In this document: positions 1-11,678 of the stretch, piece by piece
Numbering within the stretch: position 1 is the stretch's first letter
How the letters are laid out: the number at the start of each line of letters is the position of its first letter
Origin: Stomorhina lunata
Lineage: Eukaryota > Arthropoda > Insecta > Diptera > Rhiniidae
Assembly: GCA_933228675.1 (NCBI GenBank)
Contig: OW121742.1
Span: 108,876,940-108,940,939, forward strand
DNA length: 64,000 nucleotides
Reading direction: 5' to 3'
Position numbers and translations under genes: made by a program
The notes under the pieces: model-generated
Database searches by the model: none
Told to the model about the DNA's origin: nothing
Seen by the model: only the letters and a program-made list of their open reading frames with translations

Positions 1-2610
1 TACCGAAAAAATAAATTGTTTGCAAGAATACAAATAATTTGAAAAAGCAAATAAACTAATTTGTTTATTTTTTAGATTAAATAACAATATTTTCATAATT
101 TACTAAAAAAAAAAAAATTATTTATAAAAATAAATTCATAAAATTTTTTAAAATATTTCGTTAAATCTTTAAGCAAAAGCTTTAAATCTTTATTTTTGCT
201 ATTATTAAATTTTTTGGCAAATTTTTCCAAGTAACATTTTTGTTCTAGACCTTAAGGAAAAAAAGTTCTTCACCCTAACCTCACAAATTTGAATCTATAA
301 TAACTCCTAAACACTTAAAGCTTTAGTAATGAAATTTGGTATTTAAACTTTTTGAAAACCAGTAAAAAAATTGAAAAATGTTGAGAACTCTTTAAAAATT
401 TATTGAAAAAAATAAATTTATGAGAATAAATAAACAGAATTTTTGGGGATATCTCCAAAAATCTTTAAGCTTAAGCTTCTAATCTTTATTTTTGCTATTA
501 TTAGATTTTTGGTAGAATTTTCTCAAGAAAAATGTTTGCCTTAGATCTTAAGGAAAAAAAGTTTTTCACCCTAACCTCACAAATTTGAATCTATAATAAC
601 TCCTAAGCCCTTTGAGCTTTAAAGATAAAATTTGGCAGTTCAATTCTTCGCAAGCTAATATAAAAATGAAAAAAATGTGGAGTTTTTTAGATTTCAAGAG
701 CAAAATTTTTCAAAATTAAAAAAAGAGTTAATTTATGAGAAAAAATTCTTAGAATTTTTTGACATATCTCGGAAAATCTTCAAGGTAAAGCTTTTATTCT
801 TTATTTTTGCTATTATTAGATTTTTGGAGAAACTTTTCCAAGAACAATTTTTGCTCCAGACCTTAAGAAAAAAAAGTTTTTCACCCTAACCTCAAAAATT
901 TTAAATGATCATAACTCCCAAACCCTTTGATCTTTAAAGATAAAATTTGGTAGTTTAATTTTTTGCAAGTTAATAAATAATTCGAAAAATTAATTGATGT
1001 AAAACAATTATTTTATTATTATTCGTTATATCTCCGAAAATCTTCAAGCTTAAGCTTTAGTTCTTTATTTTTGCTCTTAATAGATTTTTGGGGATATTTT
1101 TCCAAGAAAAGTTTTTGCTCTAGACCTTAAGGAAGAAAAGTTCTTCACCCTAACCTCACAAATTTTAAATGATTATAACTCCCAAACCCTTTGAGCTTTA
1201 AATATTAAATTTGGTAGTTTAATTTTTCGCAAGCCAATAAATATTTCAAAAAAAAGGTTGAATTTTTTAGAATGAAAGAACAGAATTTTTCAAAATTAAA
1301 AAAAGAGTTAATTTATGTAAAAAAATTCTTATAATTGTTTGCCATATCTCGGAAAATCTTCAAGCTAAAGCTTTTATTCTTAATTTTTGCCGTTATTAGA
1401 TTTTTGTAGATATTTTTCCAAGAAAAATTTTTACTCCAGACCTTAAGAAAAAAAAAAAGATTTTCATCCTAACCTCACAAATTTTAAATGATCATAACTC
1501 CCAAACCCTTTGAGCTTTAAAGATAAAATTTGGTAGTTTAATTTTTCGCAAGCCAATAAAATTTCAAAAAAATGTGGAATTTTTTAGAATGAAAGAACAG
1601 AATTTTTAAAAATTAAAAAAAGAGTTAATTTATGTAAAAAAATTTTTATAATTTTTTGCCATATCTCGGAAAATCTTCAAGCTAAAGCTTTTATTCTTAA
1701 TTTTTGCTGTTATTAGATTTTTGTAGATATTTTTCCAAGAAAAATTTTTACTCCAGACCTTAAGAAAAAAAACGATTTTCATCCTAACCTCACAAATTTT
1801 AAATGATCATTACTCCCAAATCCTTTAAGCTTTAAAGATAAAATTTGGTAGTTTAATTTTTCGCAAGCTAATAAAAAATTCGAAAATTTTTTTTTAATTT
1901 CTGAGAAAAAAATCCTAGAATTTTTCGACATATCTCGGAAAATCTTTAATCCAAAGTTTTTATTCTTAATTTTTGCTATTATTTGATTTTTGGGGATATT
2001 TTTCCAAGAAAAGTTTTTGCTCCAGACCTTAAGAAAAAAAGTTTTTCACCCTAACCTCACAAATTATAAATGATCATAACTCCCAAACCCTTTGAGCTTA
2101 AAAAATAAAATTAGGTAGTTCAATTTTTCGCCAGTCAATAAATAATTCGAAAAATATGGAATTTTCTAGAGCTTAAAGAAAAAAATTTATTCATCCTAAC
2201 CTCACAATTTTCAATTACTTATAACTCCCAAAAACTTTGAGCTTTAGATATGATATTGGCAGTCGAATTTTTGAAAGCCACTTAATAATTTGAAAACAAT
2301 GGGAAGTTTTTAGAATTCGTTAATATTCTTTTCGAAAATTAAAAAAAAAAACATTTTTTTTTTCAATAATTTCATAGAAATTTTTGCCATATCTTTGTAT
2401 ATCTTGTTGTCAATGCTTTGAATCTTTATTTTTGCTATTACGTGATTTATGGTTAATTTTTTTCAATCAAATTTTCTCTTCTAGATCTTAAGAGAAAAAT
2501 ATTTTTCTCCCTAACCTCACAATTTTTAATCGTCCATAACTCGTAAACCACTTAAGCTTTTAAAGTAAAATTTGGTAAGAGAATTGTTTGAGTTATTAGA
2601 AATAAATCAA
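1..2610 (+). repeat. S1 satellite block 1 (degenerate ~265-320-bp monomers)
   Basis: About eight to nine diverged tandem monomers. Each carries ccctaacctcacaaattt, then an ataactcc-aaaccctttgagcttt segment, a ttaagcttaaagcttt...tttttgctattattag segment, and accttaaggaaaaaaagt just before the next core. Cores begin near 273, 569, 880, 1148, 1466, 1781, 2048, 2187 and 2510. The central copies (1150-2100) are the most alike. Any open frames here are chance. The block lies in the first fz intron visible in the window. Confidence 0.85.
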
Positions 2611-4369
2611 AAAATTGGGAATGTTAATATGAAGTTATTAAAAAGTTATTAAAGAAACAAAACTTTTAATTGTTCCTGTAATTCAATTTTTTTCAAATTC
2701 TTAAAAAATTGTTTAAATAAGCTGATTTTGTTGATTTAGATTTAAATTTTTCATTATTCTATTATATAAGTATATAAGGAGCACTGCTAAAACTTTTAAA
2801 TTAAAAAAACAAGTTAAGCCCGGTCATCATTGCGTGACCAAATTTCATGTTATAATAAGATCAAGTTATATTTTTTCATTTTGAGAAACATTTGTATTGA
2901 CTTTTTTTCAATTTTATAAATGTAGAGTAAAAACTGAAGTTATTTTCTGTGTCTTTTTCAATATTTAATTAAATAAAATTTTCATTAATGCAAATCTTTG
3001 TTTTTTTCGCTTTTTGGCTTATTCCTTTTTGATAATATTTAAACAATACTTTATCATTTTCTTTGACCCAAATATCTATAGCCCAAAGTGCTGCTGCCAT
3101 TACAGATTTTTAACACATCATTTACAAAAAACCCAAATGAAAAACAGCGAAAAATCGAGGGAAAAATGGAGGAAGTAACAGAAAAATACCAAATAAAAAA
3201 GCCTCAAAAATCCTTATTAAAATTTTAATGATTAAAACAAGAGAGAAAAGGAAATATAATGAAAATGAATGAAATACTTGACTTGAGTTCAAAAAAACCA
3301 AAAGTCATTAATTTGCGAGTAAAGTTGAAATGATAATGGCCACTAATGAAATATTTTTCCTTAAAATTTTAATGACTTTCGCAGGCAGCTGAAGTATTTT
3401 TCTAACTTTTTTTTTTTGAACAATTTATTTTCTAAGATTAGTTTTTAAGATTAATTTTCGAGAAAAACTTTTGTAAATAACTAACTGTCAATTTGACTTA
3501 GGAAAACAACATTTTAATTTTAAGTTTTCAAAAAATTCTGAAAAATTTTAACGTAAATTGTTCAAATCACTGTCTACCAAAATCAGGCGATTTGCTCACA
3601 TTTAACTACTTCAGAGACAGCTTTAAAGGCAGATATAATTTTCAAAATTGTTTGGAGTTAAAAAGCCACAACTTGTTTTAACGGTTTCTCTTGGCTAAAA
3701 GATGTAAAAGATCTTTAAACTTAAACATTAGACATTGTATTAGAGAAAACTTAAAAGCAGCTTCAAAGAAGCGGGAACTAAGGATGTTCAAACCGAGGGA
3801 GGGAGGGACAAACTTTCTAAGAAAATTTTCTTTTCGAAACCAAGAAAACAATTTTAACAAGCTTTAAAATCTGGACATTTTGCTAAAGCATATATTATTA
3901 TCTTCAGCGTGTATTCCCGCTCTTCTATTCATATGTTAAATCTGGTGAATTTTTGCTTGTTAAATTGCAAAAAAAGTGTGTGCCAGATTTATTCTAATCA
4001 AGATAATGATGTAAAAACAACTTCATAATGATGCTAATGGCAAGCAAATGTTTTATAAAGAGTGTGTATGCGGAAACTTTGCGTGTCTAAAAATTAAACA
4101 ATTTATCATTTTACTCAAATGCGAGAAAAAAGTAAGCAGCCAGCAATTTGACATAATAATTTTGTATAATTTTTCTACATGTTTTCTAATGCCGCATGCA
4201 AAGAGCTATAAAAAACTCATGAAAACATAACATAATTTAACTGATTTATTAGTAAATTCAAAATATAATTTTAATTTAATCATGGGAACATTAGGAAACT
4301 GCAATAAATTTAAAGTTGTTAAGGAAAATTGTACACAAATGTGTGATGTTTAATCTTAAAGAAAGAAAC
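2611..4369. other. AT-rich intron with no recognised feature
   Basis: No convincing coding region, RNA gene or repeat was seen. Short open frames have lysine/phenylalanine-rich compositions expected from AT-rich DNA. The segment separates S1 blocks 1 and 2 and looks like ordinary fz intron. Confidence 0.5.
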
Positions 4370-6540
4370 CGCCAAACATTTTTGCCTTGTAATTAGGAAA
4401 TATTTAAAAAATAAAAAAAAAAAATTTTTATAAAAAAATTCATATATATTTTTAAAATTTCTTTACATATATTTAAGCTATAAACTTTTGTCTTTGCTTT
4501 AACTATTATGTGATTTATATGAAATTTTTTCCCATTAAAATTTTTTCTCTAAACCTTAAGAAAAAATTTTTCTTCTCCCTAACCTCACAAATTTCAATCG
4601 TTAATTACTCCTAAACCCTTTAAGCTTTTCACTTAAAATTTGGCAGTTAAATTTTGTGCATTATAATAAATAATTGGAAAAATTTACTTGATTCAATAAC
4701 AAAAATTCAATAATTAAAAAAAAATTAAAGAAATTAATTCTATAATTTTTTGAAATATCTCTGAATTGCTTTAAGCTATAAATTTTAATATTTGTCTTAA
4801 CTATAAAAAAAAATTCCAGAATATTTTCCCATTAAAATGTTTTCTCTAAGCCTTAAGAGACAATTTTTTTCTCCCTAACCTCACTAATTTCATTTGCTAA
4901 TTACTCCTAAGTCCTTTAAGATTTTCACTTAAAATTTGGCAGTTAAATTTTGTGCATTATAATAAATAATTGGAAAAATTTAATAATTAAAAAAAAAAAT
5001 TATAGAAATTAATTGATATAATTTTTTGAAATATCTTTGAATTGCTTTAAGCTATAAATTTTAATATTTGTTTTAACTATAACTATAATTTAAATTCTCC
5101 AAAAATTTTCTCCCATTAAAATTTTTTCTCTAAACCTTAGGAGAAAATTTTTTTTCTCCCTTACCTCACTAATTTAATTTGCTAATTACTCCTAAACCCT
5201 TTAAGCTTTTCACTTAAAATTTGACAGTTAAATCTTTTGCATAATAATAAATAATTGGAAAAATTTATTTGCTTTAATAAGAAAAATTTTAAAATTTTTA
5301 GAAAAAATAAATTTATAGAAATAAATTCATTTAATTTTTGAAATATCTCTAAACTTCATTAAGCTTTAAATTTTGATATTTGTTTTACTTATTATATACA
5401 TTTTTCAGAATTTTTTTTCGTTGCAATTTTTGTTTTAAACTATAAGGGAAAAAAGTTTTTCTCCCTAACCTCACAAATTTCATTTGCTAATAACTCCTTA
5501 ACCCTTCAAGCTTTTAACTTAAAATTTGGCAGTTAAATTTTATGCATAATAATGAATAATTGGAAAATTTATTTTATTTAATAACAAACATTTTTTAAGT
5601 TTTAGAAAAATAAATTTATAGGAAAAAATTGATATAATTTTTAAAAATATCTCTGATTTTTTTTAAATATAAAATTTTAATATTTATTTTAAATATTACA
5701 TGAATTTTTCAGAATTTTCCATTACAATTTTTGTTTAAAACCATAAGAAAAACATGTTTTTCTCCCTAACCTCACAAATTTCATTTGCCAATAAAAACTA
5801 AACCCTTTCAGTCTTTGATTTGAAATTAGGTAGTGAAATTTTCTATTCTAAAATAAATAATTCGAAAAAATTGTATGACTCAAGAACTAAAATTTGAAAA
5901 TTTATTGAAAAAATAATTTTTTTTGAAAATAAATTCTTAGAATTTTTTGAAATATTTGTGATTATTTTGAAATTCTAAATTTTTATTTCTGTTTTAACTA
6001 TTAAGTGATTTTTGTGTATTTTTTTCTAATTAAAATTTTTTCTTTAAAACTTAAGATTAAAAAATTTTTCTCCCTAACCTCACAAATTTAATTTGCTAAT
6101 AACTCAAAAACCCTTTCAGATTTTAAGCTGGAATTTGACAGTTACTTTCTTTGTGTAATAATAAATAATTCAAAACTTACTTACGTTTCAATAAAAAAAT
6201 ATTTTAACATTTTTTTAAAAGCTTCAATTTATTAAAATTAATTCATATATTTTTTTCAAAATATCTCTGAATATCTTAAGGGTTTATGATTTGGAACTTT
6301 ATTTTTATTTATCAGTAATTTTTCGGGATATTTTCAAGATTAAAATTTTAGCGCTAAGCCTCAAGAGAAACATTTTTTTCACCCTAACCTCACAATTTTT
6401 ATTTGCCAATAACAAATTAACCCTTTGGTCTTGTGGATTGAAATTTGGCTTGAATATTTTTTGGGCAATGGTAAAAAAAATCGAAAAAATTAAGTATTTA
6501 TTTATATAAATTTTGAAAAAACACACAAAATATTTTTATT
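4370..6540 (+). repeat. S1 satellite block 2
   Basis: Seven further S1 monomers in the same orientation, spaced about 280-310 bp, with cores ctccctaacctcacaaattt near 4577, 4877, 5157, 5463, 5765, 6071 and 6382. This block is a subtype: its spacer carries tttggcagttaaattttgtgcat...aataaataattgg, whereas block 1 has ttggtagtttaatttttcgcaag. That difference points to amplification within each block. Confidence 0.85.
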
Positions 6541-6599
6541 AAAATTAAGTGAATTTTATGTTGGTTTCCTTAGGTAACAAACCTAAACTTACCCAAAAG

Positions 6600-7330
6600 T
6601 CTTTCGATACTTTATTTTTTAATGAAAATTGTTATTTTTTTGAACAAAAATTGTAATTTATTTTTTTGAATGAAAATTTTAACTTTTTATTGAACATTTT
6701 TATTTTTTATTGAACATTTTTATTTTGAATGAACATTTTTTATTTTTGAATGAACATTTTTATTTTTGAATGAAAATTTTTATTTTTTAAACGACAATTT
6801 TTATTTTTTGAATGAAACCTGTTATTTTTAAAATTTCAAATTTTTATTTAAAATTTCCTTATTCTTAAGGAAAATTATGAAAATAGCAAAATTTATTTAT
6901 ATAATTAAATTTATAATTAAATTCAATGAGTACGAAAATTTAAATTTTGCTCAAAATATCGAGTTATTTTGTAGGAGCATTCGGACTAGATTGAAGAAAA
7001 ATTATAAATTTTTTTTTTTTTTGAATGAACATTTTTATTTTTTAATGAAAATTTTTATCTTTTAAACGAAAATTTTTATTTTTTGAACGAAAATTATTAT
7101 TTTTTGAATGAAACCTGTTATTTTTAAAATTTCAAATTATTTTAAACTTCCTTTTTCTTAAGGAAAATTATGAAAATAGCAAAATTTATTTAAATTTAAA
7201 AATTAATTCAAAATTTCTCTCTTTAAATTAAATTCAATGAGTACGAAAATTTAAATTTTGCTCAAAATATCGAGTTATTTTGTAGGAGCATTCGGACTAG
7301 ATTGAAGAAAAATTATAAAATTTAGCGAAA
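6600..7330 (+). repeat. Short-period tttttattttttgaatgaa repeats and a ~280-bp duplication
   Basis: Two runs of a ~20-bp imperfect repeat (gaatgaaaatttttattttt) lie at about 6610-6830 and 7020-7110. Each is followed by the same segment: gaatgaaacctgttattttt, cttaaggaaaattatgaaaa, then agtacgaaaatttaaatttt and tgtaggagcattcggactag. The second copy extends to about 7320. This is a tandem duplication of roughly 280-300 bp with small indels. No coding function is seen. Confidence 0.75.
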
Positions 7331-7516
7331 TATCTGAAATCTTTACATAAGTCGACAGTACGTTTAATAAAGTTCAATCGAAGACTCTATTATATAAAAA
7401 TGTTGCATTTCCATACTTTGATTTGTCATATGGTCGTTTTTAAAAGTCCCATACCGCATTTTCGGGATGCGTAAACGGCCTTTGACTTCTAAGCTATCAA
7501 AGTACTGTAACTTATA

Positions 7517-8828
7517 AAGGGTGGTTAAATTGTAAGGGCCAATGTTGAATGTTAACCACAAACGCCAAGTTTTTTTCCGAATTTTATTTGACATTTCTCT
7601 ATTTCAGACTTACTCAATTTGAGCCATGGAGAGAAACACAATCCAACAACGTGTTAAAGTTATCCAGACTTATTATGAAAATGGGCGTTCAAATCAAAAT
7701 GCATATCGTGCACTTCGTGATTTTTTTTTTTGGTCAATTTGATCGTCCAAATGTGCGTACAATCGCAAAAATCGTGGAAAAATTCGAGCAAACCGGGTCT
7801 GTAGAAGATGTGAGAACACCAGTGCATGCTCGTACAGCTCGTACTGCAGAAAATATTTCTGCTGTTCGCGATAGTGCGGCTGAAGAGCCGTCCACCTCAA
7901 CTCGTCGTCGTGCCCAACAATTGCATCTCTCACGCTCGTCGTTGATGAACATTATGCATAAAGACTTGCATTTCCAGGCTTAAAAGGTTTAATTGGCTCA
8001 AGAACTAAAGCCTCTTGATCATTCCAAACGTCGTGAATGGGTAGAATGGTGGCAAGAAATGGCTACAGTGGATGATCAATTTTCGAAGAAAATCATCTTC
8101 AGTGATGGGGCACATTTTCACTTAAGTGGATTCGTCAATATTTAAACAGAATTGCCGCATTTGAGCGAATGAGAATCCAAGAGTGATTGTCGAAAAACCA
8201 ATGAACCCCCAGAGAGTGACTGTTTGGTGAGGTTTATGGGCTGGCGGCATCATTGGGCCCTATTTTTTTCCAAAATGAGGCCGGTCAGGCAGTTACTGTG
8301 AATGGTGTTCGCTATCGTGAGATGATAACGAACTTTTTATGGCCCGAATTGGAAGATATGAATGTGGACGATATGTGGTTTTAGCAGGAAGGTGCCACTT
8401 GCCACACAGCTAACGAAACAAAGGCTCTTTTGCGCAACAAATTCAATGGCCGTATTATCTCACGTAATGGCGATGTCAATTGGCCGCCAAGATCCTATGA
8501 TTTGACACCGTTGGACTTTTTTCTTTGGGGTTATTTGAAAGAAAAGGTGTACGTCGATAAGCCAGCAACAATTCAAGAGCTAAAGGATGAGATAATTCGG
8601 CACATTAACGGCGTAGAACCTTCATTATGCCTCAGGGTCATCGAAAATTTGGACCATCGGATGGAGGTGTGCCGCCGTAGTCGCGGCGTCTATTTGGCCG
8701 ATATTTTGTTCCATACATAATTGAGTAATACCAATATATCATAATAAAATAAAATTACAATAATTTCCTAAATAGTTTGTGTTTTATTCAAAATCAACAT
8801 CGACTCTTGAAATTTAACCATCATCAGT
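7517..8828 (+). mobile_element. Decayed mariner-family element (DD41D-like)
   Basis: A Tc1/mariner element bounded by imperfect terminal inverted repeats: the left end reads ggtggttaaattgtaaggg and the right end, on the complement, reads atggttaaatttcaagagtc. TA dinucleotides flank both ends (near 7515 and 8829), as expected for this superfamily. Exact ends are uncertain by a few bases because the outer repeats have diverged. The element carries one broken transposase gene and lies in a fz intron. Confidence 0.8.
7626..8720 (+). pseudogene. Broken mariner transposase
   Basis: The frame begins at ATG 7626 (MERNTIQQRVKVIQTYYENG), an N-terminal helix-turn-helix typical of mariner transposases. 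It is frameshifted at the T-run around 7722-7731, continues as VRTIAKIVEKFEQTGSVEDV, and meets stops at 7981 and shortly after. The catalytic core is recognisable in pieces: IIFSDGAHFHLSGF (first Asp), a degraded second motif where the expected Asp is Glu and is preceded by a stop (about 8381-8400), and a long intact C-terminus from about 8430 (NWPPRS, DLTPLDFFLWGYLKEKVYV, ending at 8720). The layout matches the better-preserved copies at 18.7 and 30.5 kb but the sequence is clearly different, so this is a separate, older subfamily. It cannot make an active enzyme. Confidence 0.88.
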
Positions 8829-8929
8829 TACGGAAATTGTCTTTGATTTTTCCAAAAAAAAAATAAAAACGGATTTACTTTTTGGAAGAATTCGTTTTTC
8901 CAAAATTTATTTAAACACTTTCTTTACTA

Positions 8930-9919
8930 CCCAGCAAAACTTTGGTAATAGCAAGTACTCTGGTAACTGGTTACCTTGTAATGACTACAACTACCCTCCG
9001 AATAACTAATAACTTATTACAGAAGTATTTATTTGTAATTAAAATGGTAATTTGAACTGAATGGCCCGGGTTCGAATCCCACCAAGACCAACAATTTTTT
9101 TTTAATTTTTTTTATTAAGAAAAGTCTTTTTAAATGATTTTTGAATTTTAAGAACTTAAATATTACCTTCTGTAAAAAAAAAATTGGAAAACTAACACAC
9201 GGTAATGAAAAATTACCATCATGAGTCAATTTTGATTATGTAGGGGATGTTGGATATCAAACACGATTCTAATTGGTCTTAACTTGTTAAGCCCAGACAT
9301 ATCGTGGTCATCCTTTATCTCAACTGTGGACACTGACCTCCTCGTGTTATCAGCCGGGGAACTAGTTTAACACCCCTTAATTTAGTGAGCTAACATGTAC
9401 CGAGAGTTGTTCCATAAGATCGATAAAAATGGGTTAGGACGACGAGCTAGGAATCCACTCTTGGAAAAAACAATTACTATAAAGAGGATAAAATTATAAT
9501 AAAAATGTCACCAACTAATCGTAGAAGGAGACGGCCGAAACTTCAATGGAAAGACCAAGAAGAGGAACCTTTTTCAAAGCTTGGCCTATAAAATTGTAGA
9601 ATATTTGCACAAGACCAAAGTCCACGGAAGTCTAAAATATGCTCGAACTTTGACCTTATCAGGTTGTAACTATAGGCCATTAAAGTAAGTAAGAGTCAAT
9701 GTTATATAAAAACTTATACAAAAAGGAAGATTAAATTGTTCAAGTTTTTAAATAATTTAAAAAAAAACTTCTTTATTGTTTACTATTATTAAACGTTTAA
9801 GAAAAATCATATATAAATATTTTTCCAAAAATTACAATAAAGCAAAAAAATCAGGGAAAACAAAGTTATTTTCACATAATTTTGGATCTAAAAGTAAAAA
9901 TTGTAGATATTAATTATAA
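8930..9919 (+). mobile_element. Composite TIR element, copy A (3'-truncated)
   Basis: Starts with cccagcaaaactttggtaat, the same terminus as copies B and C, and runs to about 9919. There it passes directly into the 5' end of copy B, losing the last ~340 bp (the tRNA-like segment and right terminus). Near its start it carries a tRNA-type B box (ggttcgaatccc, about 9069-9080). It contains the RTE-derived insert described separately. It is more diverged from B and C than they are from each other. No transposase is visible, so it must be non-autonomous. Confidence 0.8.
9231..9692 (+). mobile_element. RTE-derived insert inside copy A
   Basis: A ~460-bp segment flanked by an 8-bp direct repeat gagtcaat (9223-9230 and 9693-9700), interpreted as a target-site duplication. 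Its left part (gtaggggatgttgg...) matches the segment at 15811-16040. Its right part encodes RRRRPKLQWKDQ, the familiar C-terminal end of RTE-like reverse transcriptases, and finishes with gtaagtaag, a short-repeat tail typical of that clade. It therefore looks like an internally deleted retroposon keeping only the two ends of its parent. Confidence 0.7.
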
Positions 9920-10218
9920 CCCAGCAAAACTTTGGTAATGGCAAGTACTCTGATAACTGGTTACCTTGTAACGACTACAACATACCATCCGAATAAATAA
10001 TAAGTTATTACAGAAGTACTTATTTGTAATTAAGATGGTAATTTAAACTGAATGGCCCGGTTCAAATCCCACCAAGGGCAACAATTTTTTTTAGTTTTTT
10101 TATATTAAAAGAGTCTTTTTAAATGATTTTTGAATTTTAAGAACTTAAATATTATCTTCTGTAAAAAATATTTGTAAAACTAACTCACGTTAATGAAAAA
10201 ATACCATCATGAGTCAAT

Positions 10219-10669
10219 TTTGATTATGTAGGGGATGTTGAATACCAAACACGATTCTAATTGGTCTTAACTTGGTAAGCCCAACTTATCTGGGTCATCC
10301 TTCATCTCAACTGTGGACGCACACCTCGTCATGGTATCACCCGGGGATATAGTTTAACGCCCATTAATATTGTGAGTTAACATGTTCCGAGAGTTGTCCC
10401 ATAAGATCGATAAAAATGGGTTAGGATAACGGGCTAGTAACCCTCTCTTGAAAAAAATACAATGAAGAGGATAAAATTAGAATTGAAATGTCCCACTACC
10501 TAATGTTAGAGGAGGATGTCCGAAACTTCGATAGAAAGACCAAGTAGAGGAACATTTTTCAAAGCTTGGCCTATAAAATTGGAGAATATTCGCACAAAAT
10601 CGAAATCTGTGGAATTCTAAAATATGCTCGAACTTTGACCTTAACAGGCTGTAACATTTAAGTAAGTAA
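10219..10669 (+). mobile_element. RTE-derived insert inside copy B
   Basis: Flanked by gagtcaat at 10211-10218 and 10670-10677, exactly as in copies A and C. The insertion therefore happened once in an ancestor and was then carried along with the TIR element. The right end shows a PKLR-KDQVEEHFSKLGL remnant of the reverse-transcriptase C-terminus and the gtaagtaag tail. Confidence 0.72.
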
Positions 10670-10898
10670 GAGTCAATCTTATATAAAAACTTATACAAAA
10701 AAGAAGATTTAAATTGTTTAAGTTTTAAAATAATTTTAAAAAAGTTTTAAAATAATTACAAAAACTCGAATAAAAATATTTTTCCAAAAATTACAACAAA
10801 GCAAAAAAAAGCAGGAAAAAACAAAGTTATTTTCACATGATTTTGGATTTAAAAATAAAAATTGTTTATATTAATTATAAGCTGCAAAGTTTTCAACA

Positions 10899-10970
10899 TA
10901 TGAAGTAGCTCAGTGGAAGAGTCTCTGCCTAGCAGTCGGAGGGTCTGGGTTCGAGCCCCCATGGGATCAT
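10899..10970 (+). pseudogene. tRNA-Ala(AGC)-like segment inside copy B
   Basis: Contains an A box tagctcagtgg (10906-10916), an anticodon-loop-like ctagcag that would give anticodon AGC, and a B box ggttcgagccc (10948-10958). The D arm and part of the T arm pair. The acceptor stem pairs over only about four bases and the anticodon stem has a mismatch and a wobble. It is therefore a tRNA-derived module with an intact-looking Pol III internal promoter, not a functional tRNA gene. Confidence 0.7.
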
Positions 10971-11218
10971 AAAAAAAATTTTGTATTTCGTTTAAAAATA
11001 TATGTTTTTAATAAAACAACAACAAAAAAGTTGTTGCTGTTGTTGTTGTTGCTTTCAAATTGCTTACCCAAGTCATTACTTTTCTGCAATTGGTAAGTAC
11101 TTGCCTCCAATGACATCCACATGTTAATGTAATGACTTAAACAGCGAATGAGTAAGTAGTTCGTGTTCAATAGTTTAACTGTTTAACTCATTATTTGGTA
11201 ATGAAAAGTTTTACTGGG

Positions 11219-11678
11219 AAGTTTGTGCTGATGTATGTAACGCATAGAAATATTTGTCTTAGACCCACCTTTTAGTATACCAATAGGCTTAGAATCACTT
11301 TCTGAGTCGATTTAGCGATGTCCGTCCGTCCGTCCGTCTGGCTGGCTGGCTGGACCCCCATGTAAACCTTGTAATCAAACTACAGGTCGTAATTCTAAAG
11401 ATAATTTGATGAAATTTGGTACAGATCATTTTTTTGATAATGGGACCATGGCTATTGAAATTGGTCAAAATCGGTCCATTATTTGTGGTACCTCCCATAG
11501 GTCCCACTTCCCGGAATTGACATATTGGCTACAAATATCAATATTTTTTCATAAAATTTAAAACATATAATTCTTATGTAAACCTAAATCACTGTACCAA
11601 ATTTCGTTGAAATCGGTCCACATTTGACCATAGCTCCCATACAAACTTTTCTTTAAAAATGCACTAAATGAGACAAAA
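11219..11678 (-). mobile_element. Helentron-like repeat R, partial copy (reverse)
   Basis: Begins agtttgtgctgatgtatgta directly after copy B and ends gcactaaatgagacaaaa. It has the gtccgtccgtccgtctggct microsatellite core (about 11321-11352) shared by all R copies. It lacks the hairpin terminus, which may have been removed where copy B joins. Open frames such as MGPMGGT... recur in every R copy but have no domain and are chance. Confidence 0.7.

Larger units (their letters stand above)
9920..11218 (+). mobile_element. Composite TIR element, copy B (complete)
   Basis: A 1.3-kb element with terminal inverted repeats: cccagcaaaactttggtaat on the left, and cccagtaaaacttttcatta on the complement of the right end (about 11199-11218). 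Subterminal gcaagtact motifs are inverted too. In order it holds a B-box-like site (ggttcaaatccc, 10059-10070), the RTE-derived insert (10219-10669), a poly-A-rich stretch, a tRNA-Ala-like segment (about 10899-10970) and an acaac-rich stretch. No transposase frame is present. Superfamily is unassigned: no clear target-site duplication is seen, because copy A abuts the left end and a Helentron-like repeat abuts the right. Confidence 0.8.

Noticed and set aside
1..2610. Telomere-like repeats (ccctaacc)
   Set aside because: The ccctaacc word occurs once per ~300-bp monomer, not in tandem, and flies of this group lack such telomeric arrays.
10899..10970. Functional tRNA-Ala gene
   Set aside because: The acceptor stem pairs poorly, the anticodon stem is imperfect, and the same segment recurs at 32191 inside a mobile element. 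Treated as tRNA-derived.
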